Positions 43,716 through 53,444 of a stretch of DNA of 64,000 bases are shown in pieces. The notes under the pieces are model-generated. The model saw nothing but the letters and a program-made list of their open reading frames with translations. It made no database searches and had not been told where the DNA came from. Origin of the DNA: CADEED01 sp963842515 (GTDB lineage Bacteria; Pseudomonadota; Gammaproteobacteria; Steroidobacterales; Steroidobacteraceae); the NCBI GenBank assembly GCA_963842515.1, contig CAWJGO010000001.1, positions 1,054,001-1,118,000 of the forward strand, written 5' to 3'. The first letter of the stretch is position 1; every line of letters begins with the position of its first letter. Both the position numbers and the translations under genes were made by a program.

Positions 43716-44687
43716 ATGACCCTCACCGAGCTCCGCTACATCGTCGCCCTCGCGCAGGAGCAGCATTTCGGCCGCGCCGCCGAGCGCTGCCATGTGAGCC
43801 AGCCGACACTCTCCATCGCGGTCAAGAAACTCGAAGAAGAGCTCGGCGTCCTGTTCGAACGCGGCAAGCAGAAGATCCTGCCGACGCCGCTCGGCGAGAA
43901 GATCGTGTCCATGGCGTCGCGCGTGCTCGAACAGGCCGCCGCCATCAAGGATGTCGCCGACGCCGACAAGGACCAGCTCGAAGGTCCGATCGCGCTCGGT
44001 ACGCTGCCGACGATCGGCCCGTACCTGTTGCCGCAGTTCATCCCGCTGCTGCAGGAGACGTCTAACAAGCTGTCGCTGTACGTGGAGGAGGGCAGCATCA
44101 CGGAGCTCGCCACCAAGCTGCGCAATGGCGACCTCGACGCGCTGCTGGTGACGGCGCCGTTCGTCGAGGCGGACGTGGTCACGCAGCCGCTGTTCGACGA
44201 AGCCTTCGTGCTGCTGCTGCCGGCGGATCATCGCCTGGCGAGCAAGGTGCAGATCGAGGCCTCCGACCTCGTGGCCTCGGAGCTGCTGTTGTTAGGCGAG
44301 GGTGACAGCCTGCGCGAGCAGATTCTCGCGGCATTTCCGCACCTGGACCCGCACCGGGAAACCGGCGCCGGCGTGCGCACCTTCACGCAGGGCGCGACGC
44401 TCGAAACTCTGCGCCACATGGTGGCCTCGCGGCTCGGCATCACCATCCTGCCGCAGACCGCCGCCGAAGCCCCGCTGTACGCCCCGAACCTGTTGGTCAC
44501 CCGGCCGTTCGCGGCCCCGGCCCCCAAACGCAGTCTGGCGCTGGCCTGGCGTGTGAGTTTCCCCAGACATAAGGCGATCGATCTGCTGCGCCGCGCGATT
44601 CAGGCCAGCAGCTCGGCGTACTGGAATTACAATACGGCGCAGTCCCGGGAGGCTCCCGGGGTGATGGTGGAAAACCGGAACTGGTGA
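43716..44687 (+). CDS. OxyR-like LysR regulator without redox cysteines
   Basis: A 323-residue LysR-family regulator. The start at 43716 gives MTLTELRYIVALAQEQHFGR, the OxyR N-terminus, and CHVSQPTLSIAVKKLEEELG the DNA-binding helix. The effector domain aligns well with OxyR. At the redox site, E. coli GHCLRD and GFC correspond to GDSLREQ and AAF here, so Ser198 and Phe207 replace both cysteines with the spacing unchanged. Peroxide sensing by disulfide is thus excluded. Its stop overlaps the start of the tryptophan halogenase gene, so they are coupled. Confidence 0.85.
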   Translation: MTLTELRYIVALAQEQHFGRAAERCHVSQPTLSIAVKKLEEELGVLFERGKQKILPTPLGEKIVSMASRVLEQAAAIKDVADADKDQLEGPIALGTLPTIGPYLLPQFIPLLQETSNKLSLYVEEGSITELATKLRNGDLDALLVTAPFVEADVVTQPLFDEAFVLLLPADHRLASKVQIEASDLVASELLLLGEGDSLREQILAAFPHLDPHRETGAGVRTFTQGATLETLRHMVASRLGITILPQTAAEAPLYAPNLLVTRPFAAPAPKRSLALAWRVSFPRHKAIDLLRRAIQASSSAYWNYNTAQSREAPGVMVENRNW

Positions 44688-46178
44688 TGAGGCCCCTCGG
44701 CAAAATCGTAATCGTCGGCGGCGGCACCTCCGGGTGGCTCGCGGCCTCGATGCTTTGCCATCACCTCAAGCGCGAGCTTTGCGAGATCGAGCTGGTGGAG
44801 TCCGAGGAGCTCGGCACGATCGGTGTTGGCGAGTCGACGGTGCCGCCGTTCGTCGGACTCATCCAGCGGCTCGGCATCGACGAGCAGGAATTCATCCGCG
44901 CCACCGACGGCACCTACAAGCTGGGCATCAAGTTCGTCGGCTGGCATCAGCGCAGCGATTCGTACTTTCATCCTTTCGGCGTCATCGGCAAGCCGATCGG
45001 CAATCACGACTTCTACCAGTGCTGGCTCAAGGCGCGCGCCGAGGGCAACACCTCCGCGTTGCAGGACTTCTCGCCTTGCAACGTCATGGCCGAGCAGGGC
45101 CGCTTCTTCCATCCCTCGAAAGCCCGCAACACTCCGATCGGCGGCGCTAACTATGCGCTGCACGTCGATGCGCTGCTGGTCACCAAGTTCCTGCGGCGAG
45201 TATGCCGAAGAGCGTGGCCTCAAGCGCACCGAAGGCAAGGTCGTCGAGGTCGGGCAGCGTGCCGACGGGTTCATCGAGAGCGTGACGCTCGCCAGCGGCC
45301 AGAACATCAAAGCCGACTTCTTCATCGACTGCACCGGTTTCAAGAGCCTGCTCATCGGCAAGACGCTCGGCGTCGAGAACGTCGACTGGTCGAACTATCT
45401 ACCCTGCGACCGCGCGGTGGTATGTAAAACCGAGAACAAGGGTGCGCTGCTGCCCTACACGCGTGCCACCGCGCAGCCGGCGGGGTGGAGCTGGCGCATT
45501 CCGCTGCAGCAGCGCGTCGGCAATGGCTATGTGTATTCGAGCCGCTTTGCCAGTGACGCGACCGCCAAGGCGACGCTGCTGCGCTCGCTGGACAGCGCCT
45601 GCATCGAAGAGCCGCGCCTCATTCCCTACACCACCGGCCACCGCCGGCAGTTCTGGAAGAACAATTGCCTGTCGCTCGGGTTGTCATCCGGATTCATCGA
45701 GCCGCTCGAAGCCACCTCCATCCACCTGATCGCGCGCGGCATGGACTTCTTCCTGCGCTATTTCCCCGACAAGGACTGCGACGCAGCGCTGATGCGCGAG
45801 TACAACCGGCGCATGGTGGCGGACTTCGAAGAAGTGCGCGATTTCATCGTGCTGCACTACGCCGCCACCGCACGCGACGACACGCCGTTCTGGCAGTGGT
45901 GCAAGAGCATCCCGTTGCCCGACACGCTGCGCGAGCGCATCGAGCTGTTCAAGGCGCATGGCGCCATGCGCGAAGGCGTGGACGAATTGTTCCGCGCCTC
46001 GAGCTGGCAGTCGGTGTTCGAGGGAATGGGAATTCGCCCGCACGGGCATTGTCCGCGCGTCGAGAATCTCGACTACGCGACCATCGAGCAGACGCTGCGC
46101 AACGCCAAGGCCGCGATCGCCGGCATGGTCGAACATCTGCCCACGCACGAGCAGTTCCTGCAGACGCAGTCCGCCTGA
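44687..46178 (+). pseudogene. tryptophan halogenase family gene 1, one +1 frame break
   Basis: A flavin-dependent halogenase (PF04820) of about 496 residues. GGGTSGWLA is the FAD site, VGESTVPPF follows, YKLGIKFVGW includes the likely catalytic Lys, and GWSWRIPLQQR is the WxWxIP motif. The frame changes by +1 near 45196 (FLR to EYAEERGLK); all else is intact. The ATG at 44687 overlaps the stop of the OxyR-like gene. Family members in plant-polymer degraders often act on unknown indoles. A second homologue lies at 47185. Confidence 0.8.
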
Positions 46179-46207
46179 CGGGCGCTTCTCACTAGCTAGC
46201 GCCCATC

Positions 46208-47092
46208 TCACTTCGGAGCGATCTCGCGGTAGAAATCCCGGAGCCAGCCATCCATCGACTTGTCCGAGGAGGCCCACTCGGGAACCGAGCTGCGAAATTG
46301 GTCGAACGGCCTTTCCACCGTTAGTTGCTCGAGGGTCTTGTGCTCACGAATGCCGGTGTCGACCACGGCCTTCATCTGCTTCAGCACGCCGAGCCCGCGA
46401 ACGACATCCGCCCGCGATGAAATCGTTCCGTGACCCGGGACGATCTTCGCGTCGGCCGGAATTTGCGGGAGCACGAATTCCAGGGCCGCGATGAGACCCA
46501 GCATGCTGCCGCCGTTGTGGCGGTCGCCGAACGACACGCCGGGAGACATGAAATCGTCTCCCAAGCATACGACGTTCGCTTTCTTGAAGAACACGACGAC
46601 GTCGCCATCGGTATGTCCGGGTGGAAGATGAAGCAGCCGGATCTCCTCGTCGTTGAGATGCAGGATGATCTCGTCATCGAAGGTGACGGTCGGCAGGAAC
46701 TCCGGCGATAACGGCTTTTCGCGAGTGACTTGGTTGCCTGCCGCCAGGCGCGTGCGCACGCTTTGATGGGCGATGACGGGCGCGAGCTTCTGGAAGAAGG
46801 CGTTTCCACCGGTGTGGTCGCCATGCTCGTGCGTGTTGATAACGAAGCGGATCGGCTTTCCGGAGAGGCGTTGTACGGCGGCCAGCAGCTGCGGCGCGAC
46901 TTTCCCGCCGCAAGTATCGACCATCACGACGCCATCAACACCCGCCGACACCGCGATGTTGCATTCGTGCCCCTGCAACACCGAGACGCTGCCGCCGAGG
47001 GGCATGCTGGCGAATCCGGGATCCGGCTCCGCCGCGCCGGCGCTGCTCGCAACCAGCAGCAGCAACACGCGAAGAGGGCTGAAGGCCTTCAT
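46208..47092 (-). CDS. secreted MBL-fold metallohydrolase
   Basis: A 294-residue exported hydrolase with a signal peptide ending near AGAAE. The zinc motif HxHxDH is THEHGDH (His88, His90, Asp92, His93). PGHTDGD and the late PGHGTIS carry the other ligands. It has the overall arrangement of the SoxH/quinoprotein-relay or class B-like group rather than a proven beta-lactamase. It is flanked on both sides by tryptophan halogenase genes and is divergent from the second one (92 bases between the starts). Confidence 0.88.
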   Translation of the reverse strand: MKAFSPLRVLLLLVASSAGAAEPDPGFASMPLGGSVSVLQGHECNIAVSAGVDGVVMVDTCGGKVAPQLLAAVQRLSGKPIRFVINTHEHGDHTGGNAFFQKLAPVIAHQSVRTRLAAGNQVTREKPLSPEFLPTVTFDDEIILHLNDEEIRLLHLPPGHTDGDVVVFFKKANVVCLGDDFMSPGVSFGDRHNGGSMLGLIAALEFVLPQIPADAKIVPGHGTISSRADVVRGLGVLKQMKAVVDTGIREHKTLEQLTVERPFDQFRSSVPEWASSDKSMDGWLRDFYREIAPK

Positions 47093-47184
47093 GTCGATCT
47101 CCCGGTCCGAACAACTGCGGCCGCCAGATAGTACTCCCCGCTGCCCGCATCCCCCTCTATGATCCGGCCTCGAAGGGGGTTCGA

Positions 47185-48697
47185 ATGGAAAACGCGGAAG
47201 CCGCACCTGGTGCGGTCAAGAAGGTCGTCATCGCCGGCGGCGGCACCGCCGGCTGGATGGCGGCGATGACGTTGTCGACGCATTTCGGCAAGTTGCTCGA
47301 CATCACGCTGGTGGAGTCGGAAGAGATCGGCACGGTCGGCGTGGGCGAGTCCACGGTGCCGCCCATCGTCGCGTTCCACAACTTGTTAGGCATCGACGAG
47401 AAGCACTTCATGACGGAGTGCGCCGCCACGTTCAAGGTCGGTATCTGGTTCGAGCATTGGGCGCGCATCGGCGACCAATACATCCATCCGTTCGGCCGGC
47501 ATGGCCAGGCCACCTGGATGGCCGAGTTCCACAACTTCTGGCTGCACGCGCAGGCCAGGGGCTCGCAGGTGCAACATCGGCGAGTACTGCTACGAGTGGC
47601 TGGCGGCGATGAAAGGGCGCTTCGCGCTGCGTGAGAATCCACGCATCAACTACGCCTATCACTTCGACGCGGCCTTGTACGCGCGCTACTTGCGCAAGCT
47701 GTCGGAGCCCAAGGGCGTGAAACGCGTCGAGGGCAAGATCAAGCAGGTGCGCACGCATGCGCAGAGCGGCTTCGTGGAATCGCTGGAGCTCGAGAAGGGC
47801 CAGATCATCGAAGGCGATTTCTTCATCGATTGCACGGGCTTTCGCGGGCTGCTCATCGAAGGGGCGCTGCAGACGGGTTTCGAGGACTGGAATCACTGGT
47901 TGCCCTGCGACAGCGCCGTGGCATTCCAGACTATCGTCGATGAACCGGCGCAGCCGTACACGGCCTGTTACGCGCACACGGCGGGATGGCGATGGAACAT
48001 TCCCGTCCAGCATCGCGTCGGCAACGGCGTGGTGTTCTGCAGCAAGTACATGTCGGATGACGAGGCGCGTCACCGTCTGGTAACCGACTCCGGCGGCACG
48101 CCGGTCAAGGATCCGTGGCTCATTCGCATCAAGGCCGGGCGGCGCAAGAAGGCCTGGAACAAGAACGTGGTCGCGTTCGGACTAGCTAGCGGTTTCGTCG
48201 AGCCGCTCGAATCCACCAGCATTCACATGATCATGACCGCCGCGGTTCGTCTCGCGCATTTCTTCCCGTTCAACGGCGTCAACCAGCCGATGACGGATCG
48301 CTACAACGAGCTGTCGCGTTACGAGATCGAGCGCATCCGCGATTTCGTCTGCATGCACTATCACTACACCGAGCGCGAGGACACGGAGTTCTGGCGGCAT
48401 TGCAAGAGCATGGAGATTCCGGACTCGCTGCGCGAGCGCGTGGAGCTCTTCAAACAGGGCGGTTACATCTACAAGGTGGATGGGGAGCTGTTCACCGTGG
48501 ATTCGTGGATTTCCGTGATGCTCGGCCAGCGCATCAAACCCGAGACCTACCACCATTTCGCGCGCGTCAACGACCGCGAGCTCAAGGACTACATGGCGAA
48601 GCACCGTGCGCAGGTGGCGCAGGTCGTCAATGCGCTTCCTGCGCACGCCGACTTCGTGAAGCAATACGCCGGCGCAAGCCCCGAGGCGTGGAAATAG
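47185..48697 (+). pseudogene. tryptophan halogenase family gene 2, one +1 frame break
   Basis: A second flavin-dependent halogenase, about 503 residues. GGGTAGWMAAM, VGESTVPPIVAF, the Lys in TFKVGIWFEHW and GWRWNIPVQHR match the family. The frame changes by +1 near 47568 (AQARGS to CNIGEYCYEW), and the rest is intact. It is not an adjacent duplicate of the first: the two differ in most positions and are separated by the MBL gene on the other strand. Substrate unknown. Confidence 0.8.
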
Positions 48698-48755
48698 GAG
48701 TGCCGGGCACCGCCATCGAAGGTCTTCGATAGGCAGAATTTATGGTCCACCGTCT

Positions 48756-48804
48756 GGGCGGCCATGGCGTGCCGCCCGTATAAAAGGACCCTTGAAAAAG
48801 GGGA
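48756..48804 (+). terminator. possible terminator hairpins
   Basis: GGGCGGC (48756-48762) pairs with GCCGCCC (48771-48777), and CCCTT (48790-48794) with AAGGGG a few bases later. They lie 60-100 bases after the halogenase stop. No good T run follows, so termination is uncertain. Confidence 0.35.
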
Positions 48805-48832
48805 CACCAGAGCCCCGCCAACAGGGGGTTCA

Positions 48833-49041
48833 GTGGGCGTCGCCAAGCTTTCGATCACGTTTTTCCTGCAAATGGCAATCATCCTTGCCACCTGCCGCGT
48901 CGTTGGCTGCCGGCGCTGTTCTCGATGCTGGTACTGATGGCCATCATCACCACGCTCAGGGCGTCACCCATCTTCGAAGTGGTGTCCGGCAAAGCGGCGC
49001 GCGCCAGCGGTGAGCTCGGCGCATTGGAGTCGACCCGGTAA
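48833..49041 (+). pseudogene. remnant of a cation:proton antiporter
   Basis: Frame 1 from GTG 48833 gives GVAKLSITFFLQMAIILATC, like the first helix of a CPA2 antiporter. After a frame change near 48906 it reads LPALFSMLVLMAIITTLRAS and continues to a stop at 49041, which matches the end of the membrane domain of the same family. About 330 residues in between are missing, so this is the scar of a large internal deletion. Function cannot remain. Confidence 0.55.
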
Positions 49042-49242
49042 GGTTTGCTGCGACCTCGCCGGCTGATCGCGCATTCGCCCCCCGAGCGCGCGTCAGTCGA
49101 CGAGGGCGCGCAATTTTGACGGGAGGCGGTGGCCCTGCGCAGGGGAACCCTGCGTCAAACCGCTGGCGTTGTCCGCAACTACATGCGGCCGAGCGATGTG
49201 CCACTAATGCTTCAAGCGGCGCTGCAGGAAACATCGGCTGCG

Positions 49243-49353
49243 CTACTGCGCCGTGCCGACTGTGCCATGTACGCGGCCAAACAGGCCGGCCGTGGATGCG
49301 CGTATATTGCTGCAGCGGTGCCCAAGGATTCCTCGGAGACCGCCGCTGCCTGA
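49243..49353 (+). pseudogene. remnant of a GGDEF domain
   Basis: The frame reads LLRRADCAMYAAKQAGRGC and then a short tail to the stop. ADxAMYxAKxxGR is the conserved C-terminal end of diguanylate cyclase GGDEF domains. Nothing before it resembles the rest of the domain. The 775 bases between the halogenase and the zinc peptidase thus contain two gene remnants and no intact gene. Confidence 0.6.
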
Positions 49354-49473
49354 CCGTGTAGGAGATTTGGCGCCACGCCGGCGATACCCGCTGAGTGGCG
49401 CCACGATCGACGGCAACTAGTCTGCCGCAATCAATCCAATTCGAATGGCGCGCGTTGCAATTCCGGAGCCCCG

Positions 49474-50577
49474 ATGAAGCTTTTCTCCTGCGACAACTGC
49501 CAGCAAGTGCTGTTCTTCGAGAACAGCCGTTGCATGAGCTGCGGCATGAGCGTGGGTTATTGCGTCGAGCTCGCGAAAATCGTCTCGTTGCAGCGCCAGA
49601 CCGGTTCCTCGCAGGGCTCGGTGTACGAGGTATTTTTTCCGAGCCAGGGTTTGCGCCACTACCGCCAGTGCAAGAACGCCAGCGATCACGATGCCTGCAA
49701 CTGGCTGGTGCCGGCCGAGAGCCAACAGCAGTTCTGCAATTCCTGCCGCCTCACGGAAGTGGCACCTGATCTCAGCGACACCAGCAATCGCGTCGCCTGG
49801 TCGGGTATCGAAGCCGCCAAGCGCCGGCTGCTCTACAGCCTCTACGCGCTCAAGCTGCCGCTGTCGTCCCGGCAGGAATGGCCGAACGAAGGCGTGTCGT
49901 TCCACTTCCTGCGCGGCACCGACGAAAAGCCCGTCATGACGGGCCACGACGAAGGCGTGATCACGCTCAACATCGCCGAGGCCGACTCGGCATTTCGCGA
50001 AAACATGCGGGAGAAGATGGGCGAGGCCTACCGCACGGTGCTCGGCCATCTACGCCACGAGATCGGCCACTATTACTGGGACCGGCTCATCAGGAACAGC
50101 CCGTCGTTGCCCGCGTTCCGCCAGCTCTTCGGCGATGACACGCTCGACTACGATCAGGCGGTGCAGCGTCACTATGAGCAGGGTGCGCCGGCGGATTGGT
50201 GGGATTCGTACATCAGTGCCTACGCCACCATGCATCCCTGGGAAGACTGGGCCGAGACCTGGGCGCATTACCTGCATATGATCGACACGCTCGAGACTGC
50301 CAAGAGCCACGGGCTCACGCTGCGCGTTCCCACCGCGGAGCAGTATGGCGAGCAGATATCCACCGACGCGGTGGCGTTCCGCGATTTCGAATCACTGACC
50401 TCGAGCTGGAATGCGGTGACGCTGGCGTTGAACAGCCTCAATCGCAGCATGGGCCTGAAAGATGCGTATCCTTTCGTGTTGTCGGCCAAGGTGCTCGAGA
50501 AACTGCTTTTCGTGCACGACATCATCCAGACGCGGCGGGCCGAGCAGAAACCCGGGAGTCTTCGCGCAACTGCTTGA
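49474..50577 (+). CDS. putative zinc-binding metallopeptidase with zinc ribbon
   Basis: A 367-residue cytoplasmic protein. An N-terminal zinc ribbon (CDNCQQVLFFENSRCMSCG, residues 6-25) and a second Cys group (CKNA, CNW, CNSCRL) precede the peptidase domain with LRHEIGHYYWDRL, an HExxH site, near residue 195. WEDWAETWAHYLH contributes further conserved residues. This is the family annotated as putative zinc-binding peptidase; the substrate is not known. Intact, although it lies in the frame-broken region. Confidence 0.88.
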   Translation: MKLFSCDNCQQVLFFENSRCMSCGMSVGYCVELAKIVSLQRQTGSSQGSVYEVFFPSQGLRHYRQCKNASDHDACNWLVPAESQQQFCNSCRLTEVAPDLSDTSNRVAWSGIEAAKRRLLYSLYALKLPLSSRQEWPNEGVSFHFLRGTDEKPVMTGHDEGVITLNIAEADSAFRENMREKMGEAYRTVLGHLRHEIGHYYWDRLIRNSPSLPAFRQLFGDDTLDYDQAVQRHYEQGAPADWWDSYISAYATMHPWEDWAETWAHYLHMIDTLETAKSHGLTLRVPTAEQYGEQISTDAVAFRDFESLTSSWNAVTLALNSLNRSMGLKDAYPFVLSAKVLEKLLFVHDIIQTRRAEQKPGSLRATA

Positions 50578-50630
50578 GATGTCCGGCTGACAATCCCTAA
50601 CATACGGCGCGTACACCCGAGGGGATTGAA

Positions 50631-53091
50631 ATGCGTCGACTGATGTTCCTGGCCCTGATCACTACAGGGTCGGCTGCGGCAAGCGCGGCTGATCAATTCA
50701 AGCTCAACGCCCAGGAATATTTCGAGCGCCCCGGCATCAACGTGATGTACGGGCAGGACTACTACCCCGAAGGCCACCAGGGCGGCCTCAGCGTCATCAT
50801 GCACGACGAGCGCATCGCTTCGAACGGCGACGTGCGCCTCGAACCTTCGCCCGGCCAGTGGTCGCCGATTCCGAAACCCGGCAAGCGTGAAGTCACGGCG
50901 GCCACTCAGGAAATTCGCGTGTCGCTGGCGTTTCCCGACGCCGAACGCGATCGCAAGGGTTTCAATCCCATCGTCTATCCGGATCTCAAGCTCAACTACA
51001 CGGTGCGTGCGCGCCCCGAAGGCGAATCCATTCGTGTGAGCGTGGACTTCGACGCGCCGATCCCTGCGGAGTGGGTGGGCAAGGTCGGCTTCAATCTCGA
51101 GCTGTTTCCGGGATTGTTGTTCGGCAAGTCCTATCAGCTCGGTAAGACCGAAGCGGTATTCCAGCGTCAGCCCAGCGGACCCGGCGAAGTTCCGACACTG
51201 GCCACCGGCAAGCGGCTGGAAGTGGCGCCGGAGACGGAGCTGTACCACCTGACGATCGAATCAGTTCAGTGGCGGCGAGCTGGAATTGCTGGACGGCCGC
51301 GGCAATCACAACAACGGCTGGTTCGTCGTGCGCGCACTTGCGGCCGCGGGAGCGAGCCGCAACGCGATCGAGTGGTTGGTGACGCCGCATGCCAAGGCAG
51401 GTTGGATGCGCGCGCCGGTGATCCAGGTGTCGCAGGTGGGTTACCACCCCGCGCAGCCCAAACAGGTGGTGCTCGAATTCGATGCCGCGGGATACCAAGC
51501 GCGGCCAACGTGATCCTGCAGCGCATCGGCAAAGTGGGCCAGGTGAAAACCGTCATCGACCGTCAAGCCGGTCGAGTGGGGCAAATTCCTGCGCTACCAG
51601 TACGCGCGTGCTCGACTTCAGCGAGGTGAAAGAGCCGGGGATCTACGTGGTTCGCTACGGCGGCCAGGTCAGCAATCCATTCCGCATCAACACCGACGTG
51701 TTCACGCGCGAAGTCTGGCAGCCCACGCTCGAATATTTCCTGCCGGCGCAGATGTGTCACATGAAGGTGCTGGAGAAGTACCGTCTGTGGCATGGCGCCT
51801 GCCATCTCGACGATGCGCGCATGGCGCCCGTGAACCACATCCACTTCGATGGCTACGCGCAGGGCCCGGCGACGCTGACTAACTACCAGCCGGGCGAGCA
51901 CGGTGCCCGGTGCTCGACGCGGCGGCTGGCACGACGCCGGCGACTGGGACATGCGCGTGGAATCGCAGGCCGACACCATCTACGGACTGGCGCTCGCCTG
52001 GGAGCTGTTCCACGTCGACTACGACAACACCAGCATCGATCAGAAAACCCTGGTGACCGAGATCCACCAGCCCGACGGCAAGCCCGACGTGCTGCAGCAG
52101 CTCGAGCACGGCGTGTTGTCGGTGGTGGGTGGTTATGAGTCATTGGGGCGCCTGTATCGCGGCATCATCGAGCCGACGCTGCGCCAGTACGTGTTCCTCG
52201 GCGACGGCGCGCTGATGACCGACAACGTGGTGTTCGATCCGAAGAAGACGCCGGAAGCGTCCGCGCCGGCGGTGGGTTTGCCGGGCTCACCCGACGATCG
52301 CTGGGTGTTCACCGAAGAAAACCCGCGACGCGAGTTGCTGACGGCCGCATCGCTGGCCGCGGCGTCGCGCGCGCTCAAGGGTTACAACGACGATCTCGCT
52401 GCGCGTTCGCTGAAAGCGGCCATCGCCATCTACGATCGGGCGACGCCGCAGGATGAGCTGGCGCGCGTCGGCGCCGCGACCGAGCTCTTCATCACCACCC
52501 AGGATCCGAAGTACCGCCGGCTGTTGCTGGCGCAGCGTGATGCCATCGCGCAGAACATCGAGCGGGTAGGTTGGATGGTCGGCCGCACGCTGCCGCTCAT
52601 CAAAGACGCTGCCTACACCAAGGCCATTCGCGATGCCGTGGCCGCCTATCGCCTCAAGGTGGATGCACTCGCGAAGGAGACGCCTTACGCCGTGCCCTAC
52701 AAGCCCGACATCTGGGGCGCGGGCTGGAACATCCAGCGATTCGGCTGGGACCAGTGGATGCTGCACCTGTCGTTCCCGGATCTCTTCCCGCGCACCTACG
52801 CGCTGCAGGCGCTGATCATTCATTCTCGGCGTACATCCGGGTTCGAACACCGCCTCGTTCGTGTCGGGCGTGGGTGCGCATTCGTTGACCACGGCTTATG
52901 GGTTCAACCGCGCCGACTGGTCGCACATCCCGGGCGGCAGCGCTTCGGGCACCGCGCTGATCCGTCCGGATTTTCCCGAGCTCAAGACCTGGCCTTTCTT
53001 CTGGCAGCAGACCGAATACGTGCTCGGCCGCGGCACCACCGACTATCTATTGCTGGTGCTGGCGGCGGATCACGTGCTGAACGAGCGATGA
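50631..53091 (+). pseudogene. GH9 cellulase/endoglucanase with seven +1 frame breaks
   Basis: The product is a secreted GH9 enzyme: signal peptide (residues 1-20), an Ig-like N-terminal domain (VIQVSQVGYHPAQPKQVV), then the catalytic (alpha/alpha)6 barrel with GGWHDAGDWD, the two catalytic Asp region, and the C-terminal TEYVLGRGTTDYLL. Total about 817 residues. Frame breaks, each +1, are near 51267, 51490, 51506, 51564, 51607, 51902 and 52820; five lie within 341 bases. Every segment between them is free of stops and family-like. If these are errors, it is an active cellulase gene. Confidence 0.78.
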
Positions 53092-53398
53092 CCGCGCGCG
53101 CCCGTACGTCAGCCGCCGGGTCGCGCGCCTCGAGGCGCTCGAGCTGCAGGATGAAGCCGATCGCGAACAGCATGCTGAACATGCTGTTGAACTTGCCGGC
53201 AAACATCACGTCGGTGCCGGTCTTCACCCACTGGTCCCACCATTGCGGCCACAACTCCTTGCCGTCCAGACCGGAAAAGAACGAGGTGTTGAACCACGGC
53301 ATGTTCATGATGAAGCTGCCGAGCAGCGCGAATCCACGGATCACGTCGAGCGTATAGATCCGGTCTTTCGACTCGGTGGGGGTCGCCTTGGCGTCCAT
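53092..53398 (-). pseudogene. truncated DUF418/YeiB-like membrane protein
   Basis: From ATG 53398 the frame encodes an N-terminus of the DUF418 type (RIYTLDVIRGFALLGSFIMN, FAGKFNSMFSMLFAIGF). After about 100 residues, near LERLEARDPA, the similarity stops exactly where the convergent GH9 gene ends, and the frame runs antisense into GH9. The remaining two thirds of the protein are absent. This suggests a deletion or insertion junction at about 53092. Confidence 0.65.
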
Positions 53399-53444
53399 GC
53401 GCTTTCCTTGTGTCGCCCGAGTGTACGCGCGAGGATGCGCGCCC

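Noticed and set aside
46208..47092. Antibiotic-resistance metallo-beta-lactamase
   Set aside because: The zinc motif is general to MBL-fold hydrolases; the context and sequence do not support a true beta-lactamase.
51267..51902. Programmed ribosomal frameshifting in the GH9 gene
   Set aside because: Six breaks within 636 bases with no common slippery sequence cannot be translated at useful levels; error or decay is far more likely.
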